Below are positions 35,676 through 48,872 of a stretch of DNA of 64,000 nt, one piece after another. The stretch comes from Trifolium pratense (taxonomy: Eukaryota; Streptophyta; Magnoliopsida; Fabales; Fabaceae), in assembly GCF_020283565.1 (NCBI RefSeq), contig NC_060065.1, positions 24,354,409 to 24,418,408 of the forward strand. The letters run 5' to 3'. The notes under the pieces were generated by a model. It made no database searches and had not been told where the DNA came from. It saw only the letters and a program-made list of their open reading frames with translations. The position numbers and the translations under genes were made by a program. Each line of letters starts with the position of its first letter. The first letter of the stretch is position 1.

Positions 35676-37304
35676 AACAATAAAAGCTAATTTAGTAGTA
35701 CTCACACATTTTTAAAAATAATTTATTGCTCGAACAAATTTTTTTAATTAGTATCCATAATTTTTGTCAATAATTCATATAATAAGAGACCGCGGGAGTA
35801 AAATTACAAAAAATGTATCCACCGACTAGTGACGTTTATTAGTCAATTTAATTGTAATTTTATTTTGTTGAATAGTTTAGTACTAAAATGTATTTTCTTT
35901 AAAACCCAAAAAAAATAAAATATATATTCTTTTAATTAAAACGTTAGAATTCAAGTGATTAATCAATTTTTTATATAAGATGAATCATTCAGAAGAATAA
36001 AATTCAATTTTTCATAGAAATAATTTTTTATCAAAATGTATTTACCTCATTTTTTAAAAATCAAAAGGTTAATACGAATAAATAATAGTACCTATATGAT
36101 TTAGTCAATTATTTACTCCCTCGTGTGGCTTTGTCCCCAATCCTTCCCCTCTCTATATTTTTCTCTCTCACACTCAAGTGGGAGAAGTCACCAATCACTA
36201 CTTTGTGTCTTCAGTCGGTTTGTCAGCTTGTACACCTCAAGCTTACTACATTATGACCTCATATTATTTCTTTTAATTTGTTCTGTTTACAATATATCAT
36301 GCATGACTGTTTATAAACAACAATTCATTTATTGAATAATTAATATATTTATTTTATGATATAATTCGATATATAATGATCTAATGGAACGTACGTAGTT
36401 ACTTATATATAAAATTATAAGCTTGGAGTTAGTATATCAGAACTTTTGGTGTGATATCTATTGTCAATTCTATCATTTATATAATTTTTTATAAGTTAAA
36501 GAGAATAAAAGAAATTAAATTATGACATAACGTAAGTTCATCTAACAGATTGAATTGTATATCAAGATACCGAATGATGATAATTTTTAATCACATAGTT
36601 TAGGTAGACATATCAAACGGTTGATTGTAACTTTTGAATTAACGCTTTATAATACATTTATAATTTTCAAATTTGCCTTAGACAATATGATTTTGTTATT
36701 AGTGAAAACGGTACTAAAATAAGACAATGTTTTTTACTATTTAAGAATTAATTCGTCGTTATAATAAAAATTAATTGTGATATATAATCCCAGGTCATCA
36801 AATAATGAACTTAACTCATCTTCTCCTCTTATTTCAGAACAACCGTAACTTTCTCGCTATTATTCAATTAATTTGCAAACCACCCCTCCCCCCAATTAAT
36901 TTCAATACTAAATCTCTTTTAATTGTTTTATTGAAATTCACAATCACGATGGAGACGAACTTTTCAGAAATATTATTACTTTACGACAATTTAGCACACT
37001 TACTAATAAACCATCAAATTTTTGGCGTCGTTGGTAGGAATTATTGAATCCTTTCAACAAGACAATTAGAATTTAATTAGAAATTTTGTTTTCATTAATT
37101 ATTTTATAAAAAAAGAATTATGCTCCTTATGTTTTTTTTTATGGTGCTTTACTACTAACCGGTTTCTCTGAATTTTATAGCAATGACACTAAATTGGATT
37201 TATAATAGACTGATTAACTGTAAAAAGATAAATAGCATTCTATATCAACATCCTTTGCTATCTTGGAAGATAAAATCTTGGATTATGAAATTGCAAGAGT
37301 GAAG

Positions 37305-37308
<4 letters not shown>
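35676..37308. other. AT-rich intergenic DNA
   Basis: No gene, RNA or complete mobile element found. A pyrimidine-rich segment at 36115-36250 (ctctctatatttttctctct) could be untranslated-leader-like but leads to no coding region. Confidence 0.35.

Positions 37309-37364
<56 letters not shown>
37309..37364. repeat. (TA)n microsatellite, about 56 bp
   Basis: Uninterrupted TA repeat bordering the palindromic element on its left. Confidence 0.95.
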
Positions 37365-37884
<520 letters not shown>

Positions 37885-37904
37885 GAGGGATATATTGACT
37901 CTAA

Positions 37905-38262
37905 GGGTCCGATTGGTTCGAGGTAGATGGAGAGAAGGCGGTAATTTTGACAAAAAAATATTTTTTTTATTAAATCAATTTTTTTTTTTTTAAAAAAATG
38001 TTTTTTATTCTTGAAAAAAAGAAACAAAATTTAAAAACAAATTTTTTTAAAAGTTCCCTCACAATTTAAAATGTTCTATGAATTATATTCTTTTTGCCAA
38101 TTTAAAACGTTTTTTTAACCAATCAAATCTCTCTAATAATTGAGATTTTTTGTTTTTTATTTTTTTTTAAGAATAAAAAATGTTTTTTTTTAAAAATGAT
38201 TTAATAATTTTTTTTTGTCAAGATTACCCCTTCCCTCCATCTACCTCAAACCAATCGGACCC
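37905..38262. mobile_element. Tourist/PIF-Harbinger-like MITE
   Basis: Terminal inverted repeats gggtccgattggttcgaggta / tacctcaaaccaatcggaccc, flanked by TAA on both sides (37902-37904; 38263-38265), the 3-bp duplication typical of PIF/Harbinger. 358 bp with a T/A-run interior. Confidence 0.7.
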
Positions 38263-38308
38263 TAAAAGTAACTCAAAAGAGTTACTCCCTATCCTCACCC
38301 TTCATTCT

Positions 38309-39155
38309 ATTTAAATCTAGGCGGATTCTAGGGTGGGAGATCATGATAGGTCTCTCACCAATGAGCCATGTGTTTTGTGAACCAGATTGAATGTGTACGT
38401 GATATTATGGTGTATTGCCAGTGTTATACTATTTTCTATTTTTGAAAAAAAAATTCCCGATTTTTTCGGAAAAAAGTTTTCGATTTTTTTTGGGGAAAAA
38501 ATTTTCGATTTTTTTTTTTCGGAAAAAAATTCCCGATTTTCGGGGGAAAATTATCGATTTTAGATAAAAACAATTCAGGAGGTTTTGTCTGAACAAAAAA
38601 GTTTCCGTTCTTTTTTCGGGAAAAAAGTTCCGATATTTTATTCGGAAAAAAGTTTCGGATATTTTCCGGAAAAAAAGTTTCCGATATTTTTCTGGAAAAG
38701 TTCTAATATTTTATTCGGAAAAAAGTTTTAAATATTTTCTGTTTTTTCACTCTTTTTTGTATCAACAATACTTTTTCAGATGAACATTTCGAAATTATTT
38801 TCCCCAAAAAATCGGGAACCTTTTTCCGGAAAAAATCGAAATTTTTTTCCGGAAAAAATCCGAAACTTTTTCCCGAATAAAGAACAGAAACTTTTTTTTT
38901 TCAGAAAAACTCCGGAATTTTTTTTATCTGAAATCGAAACTTTTTCCCTAAAAAATCGGAAACTTTTTTCCGGAAAAAAAAATCGATAATTTTTTCTCGA
39001 AAAAATATCAAAAACTTTTTTTTCAATTTTTTTTTTTTAATACTGACAGTACATTATAATATCATGTACACATTCAATCCAGTCCACAAAATACAGACTC
39101 ATTGGTGAGAGACCTATCATGGTCTCCCACCCTAGAATCCGTCTTAAATCTAATG
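38309..39155. mobile_element. Inverted-repeat element with a dense short-repeat core
   Basis: Arms of about 130 bp: cggattctagggtgggaga, gataggtctctcaccaatgag and gattgaatgtgtac on the left, with their complements at 39025-39155. The core (38440-39020) is made of units like ggaaaaaagttttcgatttt, on one strand in the left half and mirrored in the right half. Short Phe/Lys-rich open frames here are repeat translation. Confidence 0.6.
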
Positions 39156-39160
39156 GATTA

Positions 39161-39950
39161 TTATTTAATTTTAATTGTTAATCATGTGTCTAATATTTTT
39201 ATTTTGATTCTCGCCGGACAGCCAAGAATAATTCATCGTGCCTTGGTAATTAAATTAAATTTATATAGAAATCTTCTTAAAAAAAATTTATATAGAAATC
39301 TTGGATCACATAGAAAAAAAAAAGAAAGTGATGAGGTTTTCTATCAATTTGTATGAAATTCAAAGGCGTGATAAATTGAATTCAACGAGAACAACATGAA
39401 AGTCTACCAGACTATACCACCGATCAGTCAATATTTATAAGTAGTATTTCTAACAAGAATGACCACAATCCAAAAAGTACAAACTAATAATAGTTCATGG
39501 GAAACATATGGATTGTGGGGTACGAATGATAACAGATTTTTAGAGGTGTTTCCAAAGATCAATTTGTGAATAATATGGATCGTGAGATTAAAATTAGATT
39601 GTTGTATTATTGAGTAAACCACAATTGTTTTTTTTTTTTTTTTTTTTTATAAGAGTAAACCACAATTGTTTGATTGGTAAACTACAATTATTTTTTTGAC
39701 AATTGTTGTACAAGGAAACCGTAAATTTATGCTTTGAAAGGGAAAACCATAAATACTGCGAGAGTAATCAAGGAAAGGAGGTCACAAGATTGTTAAATGG
39801 AAATTAATATTATCCATTAGATTAAGATTAAATAAATGATGGAGATGTGGAGTAACTCTTGGAGTCAATATATGATGTACATAATGAGAATGATAAAAAT
39901 ATATGAGAATATAAGAATGAATATCAGCCATTAGATTAAAAATAAATGGT

Positions 39951-39952
<2 letters not shown>
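39161..39952. other. Intergenic
   Basis: AT-rich; nothing supported beyond T runs at 39630-39648. Confidence 0.35.

Positions 39953-40031
<79 letters not shown>
39953..40031. repeat. (TA)n microsatellite, about 79 bp
   Basis: Uninterrupted TA repeat, directly abutting the putative Helitron end. Confidence 0.95.
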
Positions 40032-40032
<1 letters not shown>

Positions 40033-40066
40033 TAGTATGAACACCCGTGCCAAGCACGGGCTACAA
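40032..40066 (-). mobile_element. Probable Helitron 3' terminus, minus strand
   Basis: On the minus strand: gcccgtgc-ttg-gcacgggt (an 8-bp stem), then about 10 bases, then CTAG at 40035-40032, followed by T. A short GC-rich hairpin, a spacer of about ten bases and CTRR next to T is the Helitron 3' end. The 5' end (TC...) somewhere to the right was not found. Confidence 0.5.
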
Positions 40067-41500
40067 ATTTGTCTGAATGTTTTTTTTAATAGGTTTAATT
40101 AATATTGTGTTATTTACGTATTATTATTTTATTTTATTATTATTTTATTTTATAATTAATTTTTTCCATAAACTAAAAGTTTATTAAAAAAGGAAAATAG
40201 AAAATGGGGACATGGCTTTCAGCCCCTTTTGTATCCAAAAAAAAAAATATGGGGACATAGACATAACTCAGGGAAAGAAATAAAAATAGAGTAGACATAA
40301 ATCGAACCGTCGATTTTTCCCTTTTCCGCTTCGTTGATTTTCCTCCAATTTTTTGGTTGGTTGTTTGGTTTTGTAGTTTCCAGCCCAATTTATATCATAC
40401 ACAGGTCTAGTTTCCGATTCAACCGGTCGGACTACAAAGTTAGCAATCACTTTTATTTCCTTCTCAAATATAAAAGTGACATGTCTTTAATATTTTATAA
40501 ACATCACCCTGTATATATGTTACATATTAAACGTGTTAGCAAAATTATGTTAAAAATAAAAAATGGAAACTTATCATAATCAAATAGCTAGCCATGTGTT
40601 TTACATGTATAGGGATGTCAACAGGATAAAGATTGAGCGGAGAGTACATCATCACTTCCTTCTCCACCATCTAAAAAGATCCGATCATCCCCATCTACAT
40701 TCCCATTTTAGGGAATATTCTTTCGCATCTCCATCCCCATAGATCCCCACAGTTCACACGGGACACATCAACATTAAAAAAAAAAAGCCTTAATTGCACG
40801 TTTGGTTCCCTTATTTTAAAATTAAACTTTTTGGTCCCTCTATTTTCACATTTTTTACAATTTTGGTCATAACTCATATTTTTTGCCCTAAAAGTGACGA
40901 TTTTTTTGTCAGAAGCGGTGAATTTTGATTTTAAATGTGATATTTCATCTTTAGATTTAATGTTGGAGAATATAAATCACCTTTTAGGATGCCAAAAATC
41001 ACCATTCTTAGAAAAAACAAAATATGGGTTGAGACAAAAGTTGCAACAAATATGAGGCGGAGTCTTCAAAGGGTGGGGGATAGAATCATGTCCCCATCTC
41101 CAAACCTCCATTAGGGGGACTTTCTCCCCCATTCCCGCGAGAGAAAAATTCCCGTCTTTGGAACCGCAAATAGAAAAATCTCCACGGGAATTCCTGCACG
41201 GGATAAAAACGTGAATAATAAAATTAGAAACACAATTAATAATTGAATATAAAACAAATATATTTTAGAATTGATCTTGAAATTTGACTTCTCTAATGTG
41301 AATAATATTAATCGTGGTAAACTCACTTTATTTAAGTATATAATTTAGAAGGACAACATCAACATAAAAATATTACACAATAAGTAGAAGCAACTAACAC
41401 AATTTTAAATGCATGACATTTTTAGTGAAGATTTTGTTTTGAAAGTTTGAACCGAATAAAAATAGACCCCCCCTATAAATTAGCAACGAAAAGGTCATCA

Positions 41501-41506
<6 letters not shown>
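40067..41506. other. Intergenic, possibly Helitron body and MITE debris
   Basis: 40600-40760 and 41095-41210 contain ccccat / cccgcg-type runs resembling decayed hAT MITE ends. 40783-40870 has ttggttcccttattttaaaa, resembling a single Mutator-like terminus. No element with two ends could be closed. Confidence 0.3.

Positions 41507-41581
<75 letters not shown>
41507..41581. repeat. (TA)n microsatellite, about 75 bp
   Basis: Uninterrupted TA repeat. Confidence 0.95.
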
Positions 41582-41585
<4 letters not shown>

Positions 41586-42830
41586 GAGTTAGAAATATAA
41601 GTCATGTATTAATCTATGAGTAAAAATAATATATGCTCTCATATAAATTACAAACAAAAATGAGTAAAACGCCACCCGTATAATTTTTTTAAAAAAAAGC
41701 CTCCAAACAAACAAAAAAGTTAAATTAGTCTTATAATATCTATAGTAAAATAAACATGAAACATAAATAAATTAAAGAAATTTCCCGAATATAGCTTATA
41801 TTATTTAATTGTACACATAAATACCCTCCAAATAAAATAAAAGTAGATCATCACATAAATTATTAAAAAATTCAATGTATTAATATATGAGTAAAAATAG
41901 AGGCCCCGTATAAATTAAAAAAAAAATCTATATAAATATTACAGGGGTAAATCAAAACTCGTCCAAATTGCAAGGGGGTAAACACCTATTATCCCTAAAA
42001 AAAAAACCTCAATTCTAGCAATTTTTTAAGCAAAATTGTTGATCAAGTCTTCATATTATATATTTTTCAAATGATAATCATTGTCAATTGCTATCAATAC
42101 TAAGTCATTAACTCTTTTTTGTAACATAATAGAGCAGCAGTAAAACTTCATGTTAAAATCTACTACTATTTTTTATTTTTTTAAATCAATCTCTTTATTT
42201 TGTTAGAGACCTATTACCATGTAAATTTTTTTTGAGGCCCCCAAAAATTGGAGGCCCGGCTGCGTAGCTCACCCTGCACTTGTGCAGGGCCGACCTTGAT
42301 ATGACTATAAGTATCGGTCTCATATAAATTACAATAAAATAAAATAAGCCTTGCATTAATATATGACTAAAAAAAATAGGATAAAAAAAAATATAAGTCA
42401 TCATAGTAATATATGAGTATAAATATATGTTTTGTTTAATTTTTTAAAAAAAAGGGTGTCGTATTAATATGAGTATAAATATAGATCATATATAAATTCA
42501 TTCATTTTATTTCCTTAATATAATTTATAATAATTTTTTGTTTAAAATAAAAACTTAAACTTGTTTTTTGTTAAAAAAAAAGATATCCTGCAAGTAAAAA
42601 TAATTTATTCGAGTTTTCAAATTATTTGAATTTGTAATAATAATGATTTGAATTTGAATTATTTCCTTTTTAAATATGCAACTTAAATGAAATATTATAT
42701 TTGTCTTTTTAGTGAAAGTCATGTGTACATGATCATTAATTGAGACTTAAAATTGTCCTAAAATATATAGCATGTATGTAGCTATAGATTAATATACACA
42801 ATTTTCTCAAAAAAAGAAAATACTCTCATA
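41582..42830. other. AT-rich intergenic DNA with repeat debris
   Basis: A motif like tattaatatatgagtaaaaata recurs at least four times between 41600 and 42480, suggesting an old degenerate repeat. 42230-42295 holds a GC-richer scrap (gaggcccggctgcg, ctgcacttgtgcag) of unknown origin. Confidence 0.4.
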
Positions 42831-42845
42831 AAATCTTAATCAATT

Positions 42846-42992
42846 GTCCACAAATCCTAGCTCAACTGGCAGAAACGTCGAAATTGCTAGTGTCGGACGT
42901 CTGGACCGGGGTTCGAACCCCGGTCACTCCACTTTGTGTGTGTGTGTGTGAGTTTTCAATGACTTTGTCATTTCGTCTATCAACCAAAAAAA
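42846..42992 (+). mobile_element. tRNA-derived SINE (family C)
   Basis: A box cctagctcaactggcag, B box ggggttcgaaccccgg, a (GT)n stretch and a terminal A run. The 15-bp sequence aaatcttaatcaatt is repeated exactly on both sides (42831-42845; 42993-43007). Confidence 0.8.
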
Positions 42993-43007
42993 AAATCTTA
43001 ATCAATT

Positions 43008-43581
43008 AAATGTTAATTATTAATGTTTATCTGAAAATCTGATTTTATTAATTATTAATATTATATCTTTCAATTCAATATTCAATCTATTAAAGGAAGC
43101 CAAAAAATCTTGACCAAAAAAAAAGGAGCCAAAAATTTCTTAAAAATGGAATCAATTTAATGTTATTTATGTATGACAAAAATAAAAACAAAGAAAATCA
43201 ACAAAAAATATAAAAAAAAATATTTAATCTTTTAAATAAAAACAATGAATCTCATAAAAATTCATTCAATTATAAAAAATAACAAAGAAAATATTTAATC
43301 TTTTATATTTTTATAAATAAATTCGTTTATTTATTTAATTTTATTAAAAAAATTAGTTTGTTACGCACTACACAAAAATTCGAAGAAAATATTTTATAAT
43401 TTATTTATTTTATAAATTAGTGAGGTACCATTATTTATACTTGAAGTTAAATATATTTATAAACAAATTTGTTTATTTATTTGAATTCATTAAAAAAAAT
43501 TAACATTGTTACATCCTGTATGAGAATTCATATAAAATATTTTATATGTAACCAAAAAAATATAAAATATTTTATAATTTA
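43008..43581. other. AT-rich intergenic DNA
   Basis: Near-duplicate AT-rich runs (aaaatatttaatcttttaaata / aaaatatttaatcttttatat) show local repetition. No gene. Confidence 0.35.
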
Positions 43582-43608
43582 TTATATATATATATATATA
43601 TATATATG
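43582..43608. repeat. (TA)n microsatellite
   Basis: Short TA repeat on the left of the following MITE; a second one, 43795-43808, lies on its right. Confidence 0.85.
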
Positions 43609-43795
43609 GAAAATGCTATTTAGCAAGAATTTTTTGATGCAAGAAAGAGAAGAATTTTATGTGGCAATATTTGATTGGTCAATTTATAATCACTCTCTCT
43701 CCCATGTATGGTTAGCCAATTTTTGATTGGTCAAATTCCCTAATTTTGTGGATTCTTCTCTTTCTTGTATAAATATTTCTTACTAAATAGCAATC
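43609..43795. mobile_element. Fold-back MITE in a TA microsatellite
   Basis: Left tgctatttagcaagaat...gcaagaaagagaagaat, right attcttctctttcttgta...ttactaaatagcaa: inverted repeats of about 50 bp with few mismatches. TA repeats on both sides, the same setting as the element at 37365. Confidence 0.65.
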
Positions 43796-43808
43796 ATATA
43801 TATATATA

Positions 43809-45169
43809 CACAACACATTTTCATTGAAAACATTTTTCTATAAATTCGTTATGATATATTATATGTATAAGAAAGACTCTTAAGAAAATCAAAATAAATG
43901 GATGAAAGTTAGTATTGAAAAAGTAAATTATATTAAAGCAATAACATAATCTTTCAATCAAAGCAACACCATTTCTTAAGCTGTGAAATAGTATTAACAA
44001 TATATTACACATTTTCTATAAAATAAAAAATACACATTACATCTTTAAAATTAATTTACACTCAAAATACTTGTGAGGTAGATTAAACATCACTTAAAAC
44101 TCATACATTATGATCAAAATGTATCTGGTCCAATTTCTTTAGAGTTCGCATATCATTTATATTCTTCTTTTGAGTTCCACATCTGCAAAAATTGAAATGA
44201 ATGATGAGTATAGATTAAGATGAAAATAAGATAAATTGAAAATAATACAAAGAAAATAACTAAAGAGAAAAGAGATGGAAAATGTGTGATTTGAATGTTC
44301 AACCAAAGACCATTTATATAGGAAAAAAAGGGGTATATAAGTAATTTTATCCATAATATGCAATTAAACGGATTAATAACAAATATATTGATTCTTTTTT
44401 CAGTCAATGTCATCTTATGACTTTTTGTAGGAAATTTAATATTTAACACACAAACTTTACTAAAATAAACTTTGAAAACTTTATTAACTTTTAAATAATT
44501 TCGTGAATTATTATTACTATTATAAAAATAATTTTACAAATATTTTATTTATATAAAATATATAAACTAACTACAATTTTTAGAATTTGTTTTTAATTAT
44601 TTTCTCTATTATTTAAATTGAAAAAGGAAATAAAAAAAATTGAAAAAGGAAATAGTAGAAAATAAATTTATAAAAGATAGTATCAAGAATTACGTAAAGA
44701 AAAATTTGTGATTGACTAATCATGATTCAAGCATTCTAAAAATGACCTCACAAAAAAAAAGTTTTTAATTCTTTCCTTTTTTAATAAACAAAATAATTGC
44801 AATTGCATATATTCTTTGTGGGAAGTGCCATGTGTACGTGACAATTAAATGAGGACTTATAAAATAAGCCTCAAATGTATAGTATTAAGATTAAGATATG
44901 TATGATTTTTGTGGGAGAAATCATGAGAATATATAGTGACACACGCTCGCAAGTGAACGACGCTTCCAAAATTCTCCCACCTTAACCAAACACCTTAGCA
45001 CCCGAAACGCCTCGAAACTTCTCCCACCTCCTACTTCCTACAACCTTTTCAAGCAACTCCTTCAAAATTCTCTCTCTATGATTAAGTTTTCCAAAAACTC
45101 TCCCTTTTAGACCAAGTTATCTTACGTCTCTTTTTACGACAGCGTTTTTTTTTTTTTTTTATATATATA
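43809..45169. other. Intergenic
   Basis: No supported feature. 44940-45120 is somewhat GC-richer with repeated ttctcccacct, not assigned. Confidence 0.35.
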
Positions 45170-45171
45170 TA

Positions 45172-45295
45172 CTCCCCCCGTCTCAAAATATAAGCAAAAA
45201 TTGATCAATGAAAGTTGATGTATTTGGTTTAAAATTTAGTCCAGATACATTCACTTTTGTTGACTTCCTTTTGCTTATATTTTGGGACGGAGTAG
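45172..45295. mobile_element. Stowaway MITE, 124 bp
   Basis: Ends ctccccccgtctcaaaatataagc and gcttatattttgggacggagtag, TA on each side (45170-45171; 45296-45297). A classic Stowaway layout. Confidence 0.8.
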
Positions 45296-45297
45296 TA

Positions 45298-47570
45298 TAT
45301 ATATAAGCTATGACACCGTAATTGACCTTAATTAAGGGTACACTTTATATAGATTTGGTCATCTTCCCAAGACTGCGAGTTAGATCACATGAGCAATATT
45401 CATTACAACCAAGCTTCAACCAATTTTTAAGATTTTCTCATTTTGATGTATTTGGTTGCCTTTTATTCATTCTTTTTTTCTTTTTCATTCATACGTACAT
45501 TTTTTTCTAGTCATTTGAGGATCAACAATCTTGTCGGATACTCTTCTTAGTTCAAGTAGTTGTCTTTTATCGACATTTCATTCACATATAAATTTCACAT
45601 AGTTTTGCTCAAGAATTACATGAGTTTTAAAAAGAAGAATGACTTACGGATGAAAGAGTGCCAGTAACCTCAAATATGTTTCATAAGTAAAAAGTTTTCA
45701 AACAAGGTGTTAAAGTTTATGTTTTCAAAATCCCTAGGCATAGAAAAGAAATGAGAAGGAGAAGAGCTTAAGCTTAGAGCCTATTTGCAAGCTCTCATGA
45801 TAAAAAACTTAATTTAATTATAAATATAAGAAGCAAATAGAAAATTGCTAACTTATCAAACTTTTAAACTTAATTTTTTTTTTTCACGTTTCACTCATTT
45901 GAGAAGAAGAAATGTTATTGCTAAATAGGAGGAGTCAATGAAATGTATTAGGCTCAATAGTTAAGACCAGTTTTGATTGACTTATTTTAGAGTTTATGCA
46001 AAATAGTTTAGACAAATAAATAAGCTTTTAAACATTATTATAAATATTTTTAAAATAGTTTATGAGAAAAAAAAACTTATAAAAATATAATTTTTATTAG
46101 TAAAAACTTCTAAATTAATATAAAACTTTATTTATTTGTGTAAATTATTTTCATAAATTAAAAAATAAGTCAAATTCAAACGGACCTTTAGCCAAACTAA
46201 ATTTTTAACTTAGATTTACTTTATTGTAAAAAAAAATAAAAAATAAAACATAAATTTACTTGTGCAATAAAAACAACCAAATGATTTTTTTTTGGTACAC
46301 CAAATGAAAGTTATTTTACCTCAAAACTCATATTTATCTTCTCCTTGTTCTAAATTATATTTATTCGTTACAAATAATAGTAATAAAAATACTTGCAAAT
46401 TTTTTTTTTGTTTCCGTAAAAAACTTATTTTACTTATATGTAAACTAGCAGCCAGCCAGACTGACACGTTCTGCCCCGATCTGTGTCTATTATGCAAACA
46501 TATGTTTAAAAAAAAGAAATGTATGTTATGTTTGTTAATAAAAGATTTTTGCTGCTAAAAAAACAAAACAGACATATCTTATGTTATGATGAGTTTGTAA
46601 AAAAAAAAAATTGAGGGTATTATTGATATTATGAAAAGTCTACACTAAATTTTTTTATATCCTCTATATATAGGAATAAATACTTTCTCTAAAAAAAAAT
46701 ATGGATACTTTTAATGAGACGTAATAATACTTTTTATGGTTATAATCAACAATTAGAATTTTACTATCAACAATTAGAATTTGGTCATTAAATATTGTGA
46801 CTAGAAAAAGAATAAATTCCTTTAAAAAAAAGAAAAAAAAAGAAAAGAAAGAAAAGCGAAAATGATTAGGCAGAAGAATATTGGAAATATGTGTCATTTT
46901 CAGGGCTCTGACTCTCATGGAAACGGAGCGTACAGCTACTACGGATCCAATTTGCGACCGTAATGTTGTCTCACGCGTGCAAGTTGCGTGGAGCCCACTC
47001 GTTGCACTCCTTTATTTAATTTATTTTTAGATAAATAATCATATTTGGATTATTTACTAGTAATTTTTTATTTTTCTTTTATCTTCAATTCTCTCCAAAC
47101 TCTATTTATCTCTTAATTTTGCTCTTCCATTTTTTTAATAGATAAACAAAATGATAACACTAAAATAAATAAAAACCATAATAGATATTTAAAATTCACA
47201 CACACACGTGAAGAAGTTGAAAATCCCGACTCTTTCACATATGTGTAAATTTTCAATATTTATAGTCATTTTACTCACATACAATCAACTTTTGTTGACC
47301 TAACATTTTCATGCAAACACATCCACAAGTATCACTTATATATATATTTTTTGTTTACGATGTTTTTAGTTAGTCAATTTAATTTTTAAGAGAAATCTTA
47401 TAGTCACACTTTCTATCACACTCCACTAACGGACACCAATCATGGTGAAAGATGTTTTTTGCCGTAAGCATAATCTCTCATTTGTTGCCCAGTAAACCTT
47501 AATTTTGTTCAACTCAATAACCACAATGACATTAATTATTACAGATTAAGTACTTGAATACACGAAAATT
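45298..47570. other. Intergenic
   Basis: No coding region, RNA or closed element recognised. Confidence 0.35.
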
Positions 47571-47571
47571 T

Positions 47572-48872
47572 AGGGGTGCAGAAAAACTGATTATTTAACC
47601 GGATATCCATATCCAAAATCATTTTTTTTTTGTTTTTGTCAAAGCAATTTTTTTTCTTGTTTAATTTTCTTACACTAATTCCTAGTTTAATTTTTTTGTC
47701 AAAGCACACATTTTTTTTATAATTAGTTTAATTAATCTCTATAAATTTGTGTCAAAAAAAAATTAATCTCTATAAATTGTCAAAATCAAAATTCCTAATT
47801 TAATTTCATAATTCTTAAAAGTGGAACAATCATTAAATTATTCAAGTTTTTAAATTCCCAATTTTTTAAATGGGCCAATTAAAAAACCCAAATGTCAATT
47901 TTTCAAAAGGTCCAAATAGTCCATTTTTCAAACACATTAAAGCCCAATTTTTAAATTTTATTTTTGAAGAAGCTAAATTAGCCCACCCAAATTGGCGCCA
48001 GACAGAATCGAACCTCAGACCTCAAGAGGAGCACACTTCCAGGTCCCAGCCAATACTAATGCACCAACCCAAGTGGGTTAAAATTTATAATTTTTAAAAT
48101 TTATTAAATTATTTATATAATTTAATAAATAAATAATTAAACAGAGGGGTGGGGGCTGGTGGTCAACGGTATGGCGGCGACATATGGTTTTTCGGCGAAC
48201 CACAACAGACCTCTGGTGGCCGGTATGGCAGCCTGTGGTGGTGCTCCGGTGGCCGGCCACCACCACCCACCCTTTAATATTTTACTATTTTATATTTTAA
48301 TTATTATTATTATTTTATTTAAAAAACTTTGTTATTTTTAAAATAATTAAAAAAGACAGATTTTTTAATGTATTTTTTTTAAAAAAAAATCAAATCAGTA
48401 TTTTTTTCCTATAATAAATATCAGTATTTTTTGTATATAAAATTAAGTTTTTTAATATTTTAATTTTAATTTTATTTAAAAAATTATTTTTAAAATAATT
48501 TTAAAAAACAGATTTTCTAATGTTTTTATTTTAAAAAATCAAATCAGTATTCTTTTAATATTTTTTTCCTATAATAAATATCAGTATTTTTTGTACATAA
48601 AATTAATTCAAGCAAATAGAATTTATTTTAAAAATTAATCATTTTAAAAGGAGAAGTAATCAAATTTAAAATGAAATTTTGGAAATATCCGGTTTTAAAT
48701 CTAATTTGGCAAACACCCAATTTAAAGTTCGGTTTATAATTTTAACTAGTTATATCTATAACTAAATATTATAACCAGTGTAGTAACCGATTTTTAAAAA
48801 AAAGTGAATTTGATTTTGAATCCTAATACAATAAATGGTTTATGAATGGACATGGTTTGGAATGAACACCCC
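47572..48872. mobile_element. Possible hAT-type element with a SINE inside
   Basis: taggggtgcagaaaaactg at the left and gaatgaacacccctac at the right form a short inverted end pair, with related ggatatccatatcc / ggaaatatccggtt runs further in. No exact octamer duplication was found, so the pairing is tentative. Confidence 0.35.
47961..48079 (-). mobile_element. SINE family A, minus strand
   Basis: The complement of the copy at 23553: gaagaagctaaattagccca, attggcgccagacagaatcg, cacttccaggtcccagccaat and caacccaagtgggtt. The tail is a T run at 47961. The flanks are too AT-rich to prove a target duplication. Confidence 0.75.

Noticed and set aside
36123..36335. Possible small secreted or membrane protein
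   Set aside because: A hydrophobic open frame from pyrimidine-rich, AT-rich DNA with no promoter, splice or homology support.
42846..42992. Possible tRNA gene (strong A and B boxes)
   Set aside because: There is no cloverleaf or acceptor stem, it ends in an A run, and it has a 15-bp target duplication, so it is a SINE. The same applies to the other four SINE copies.
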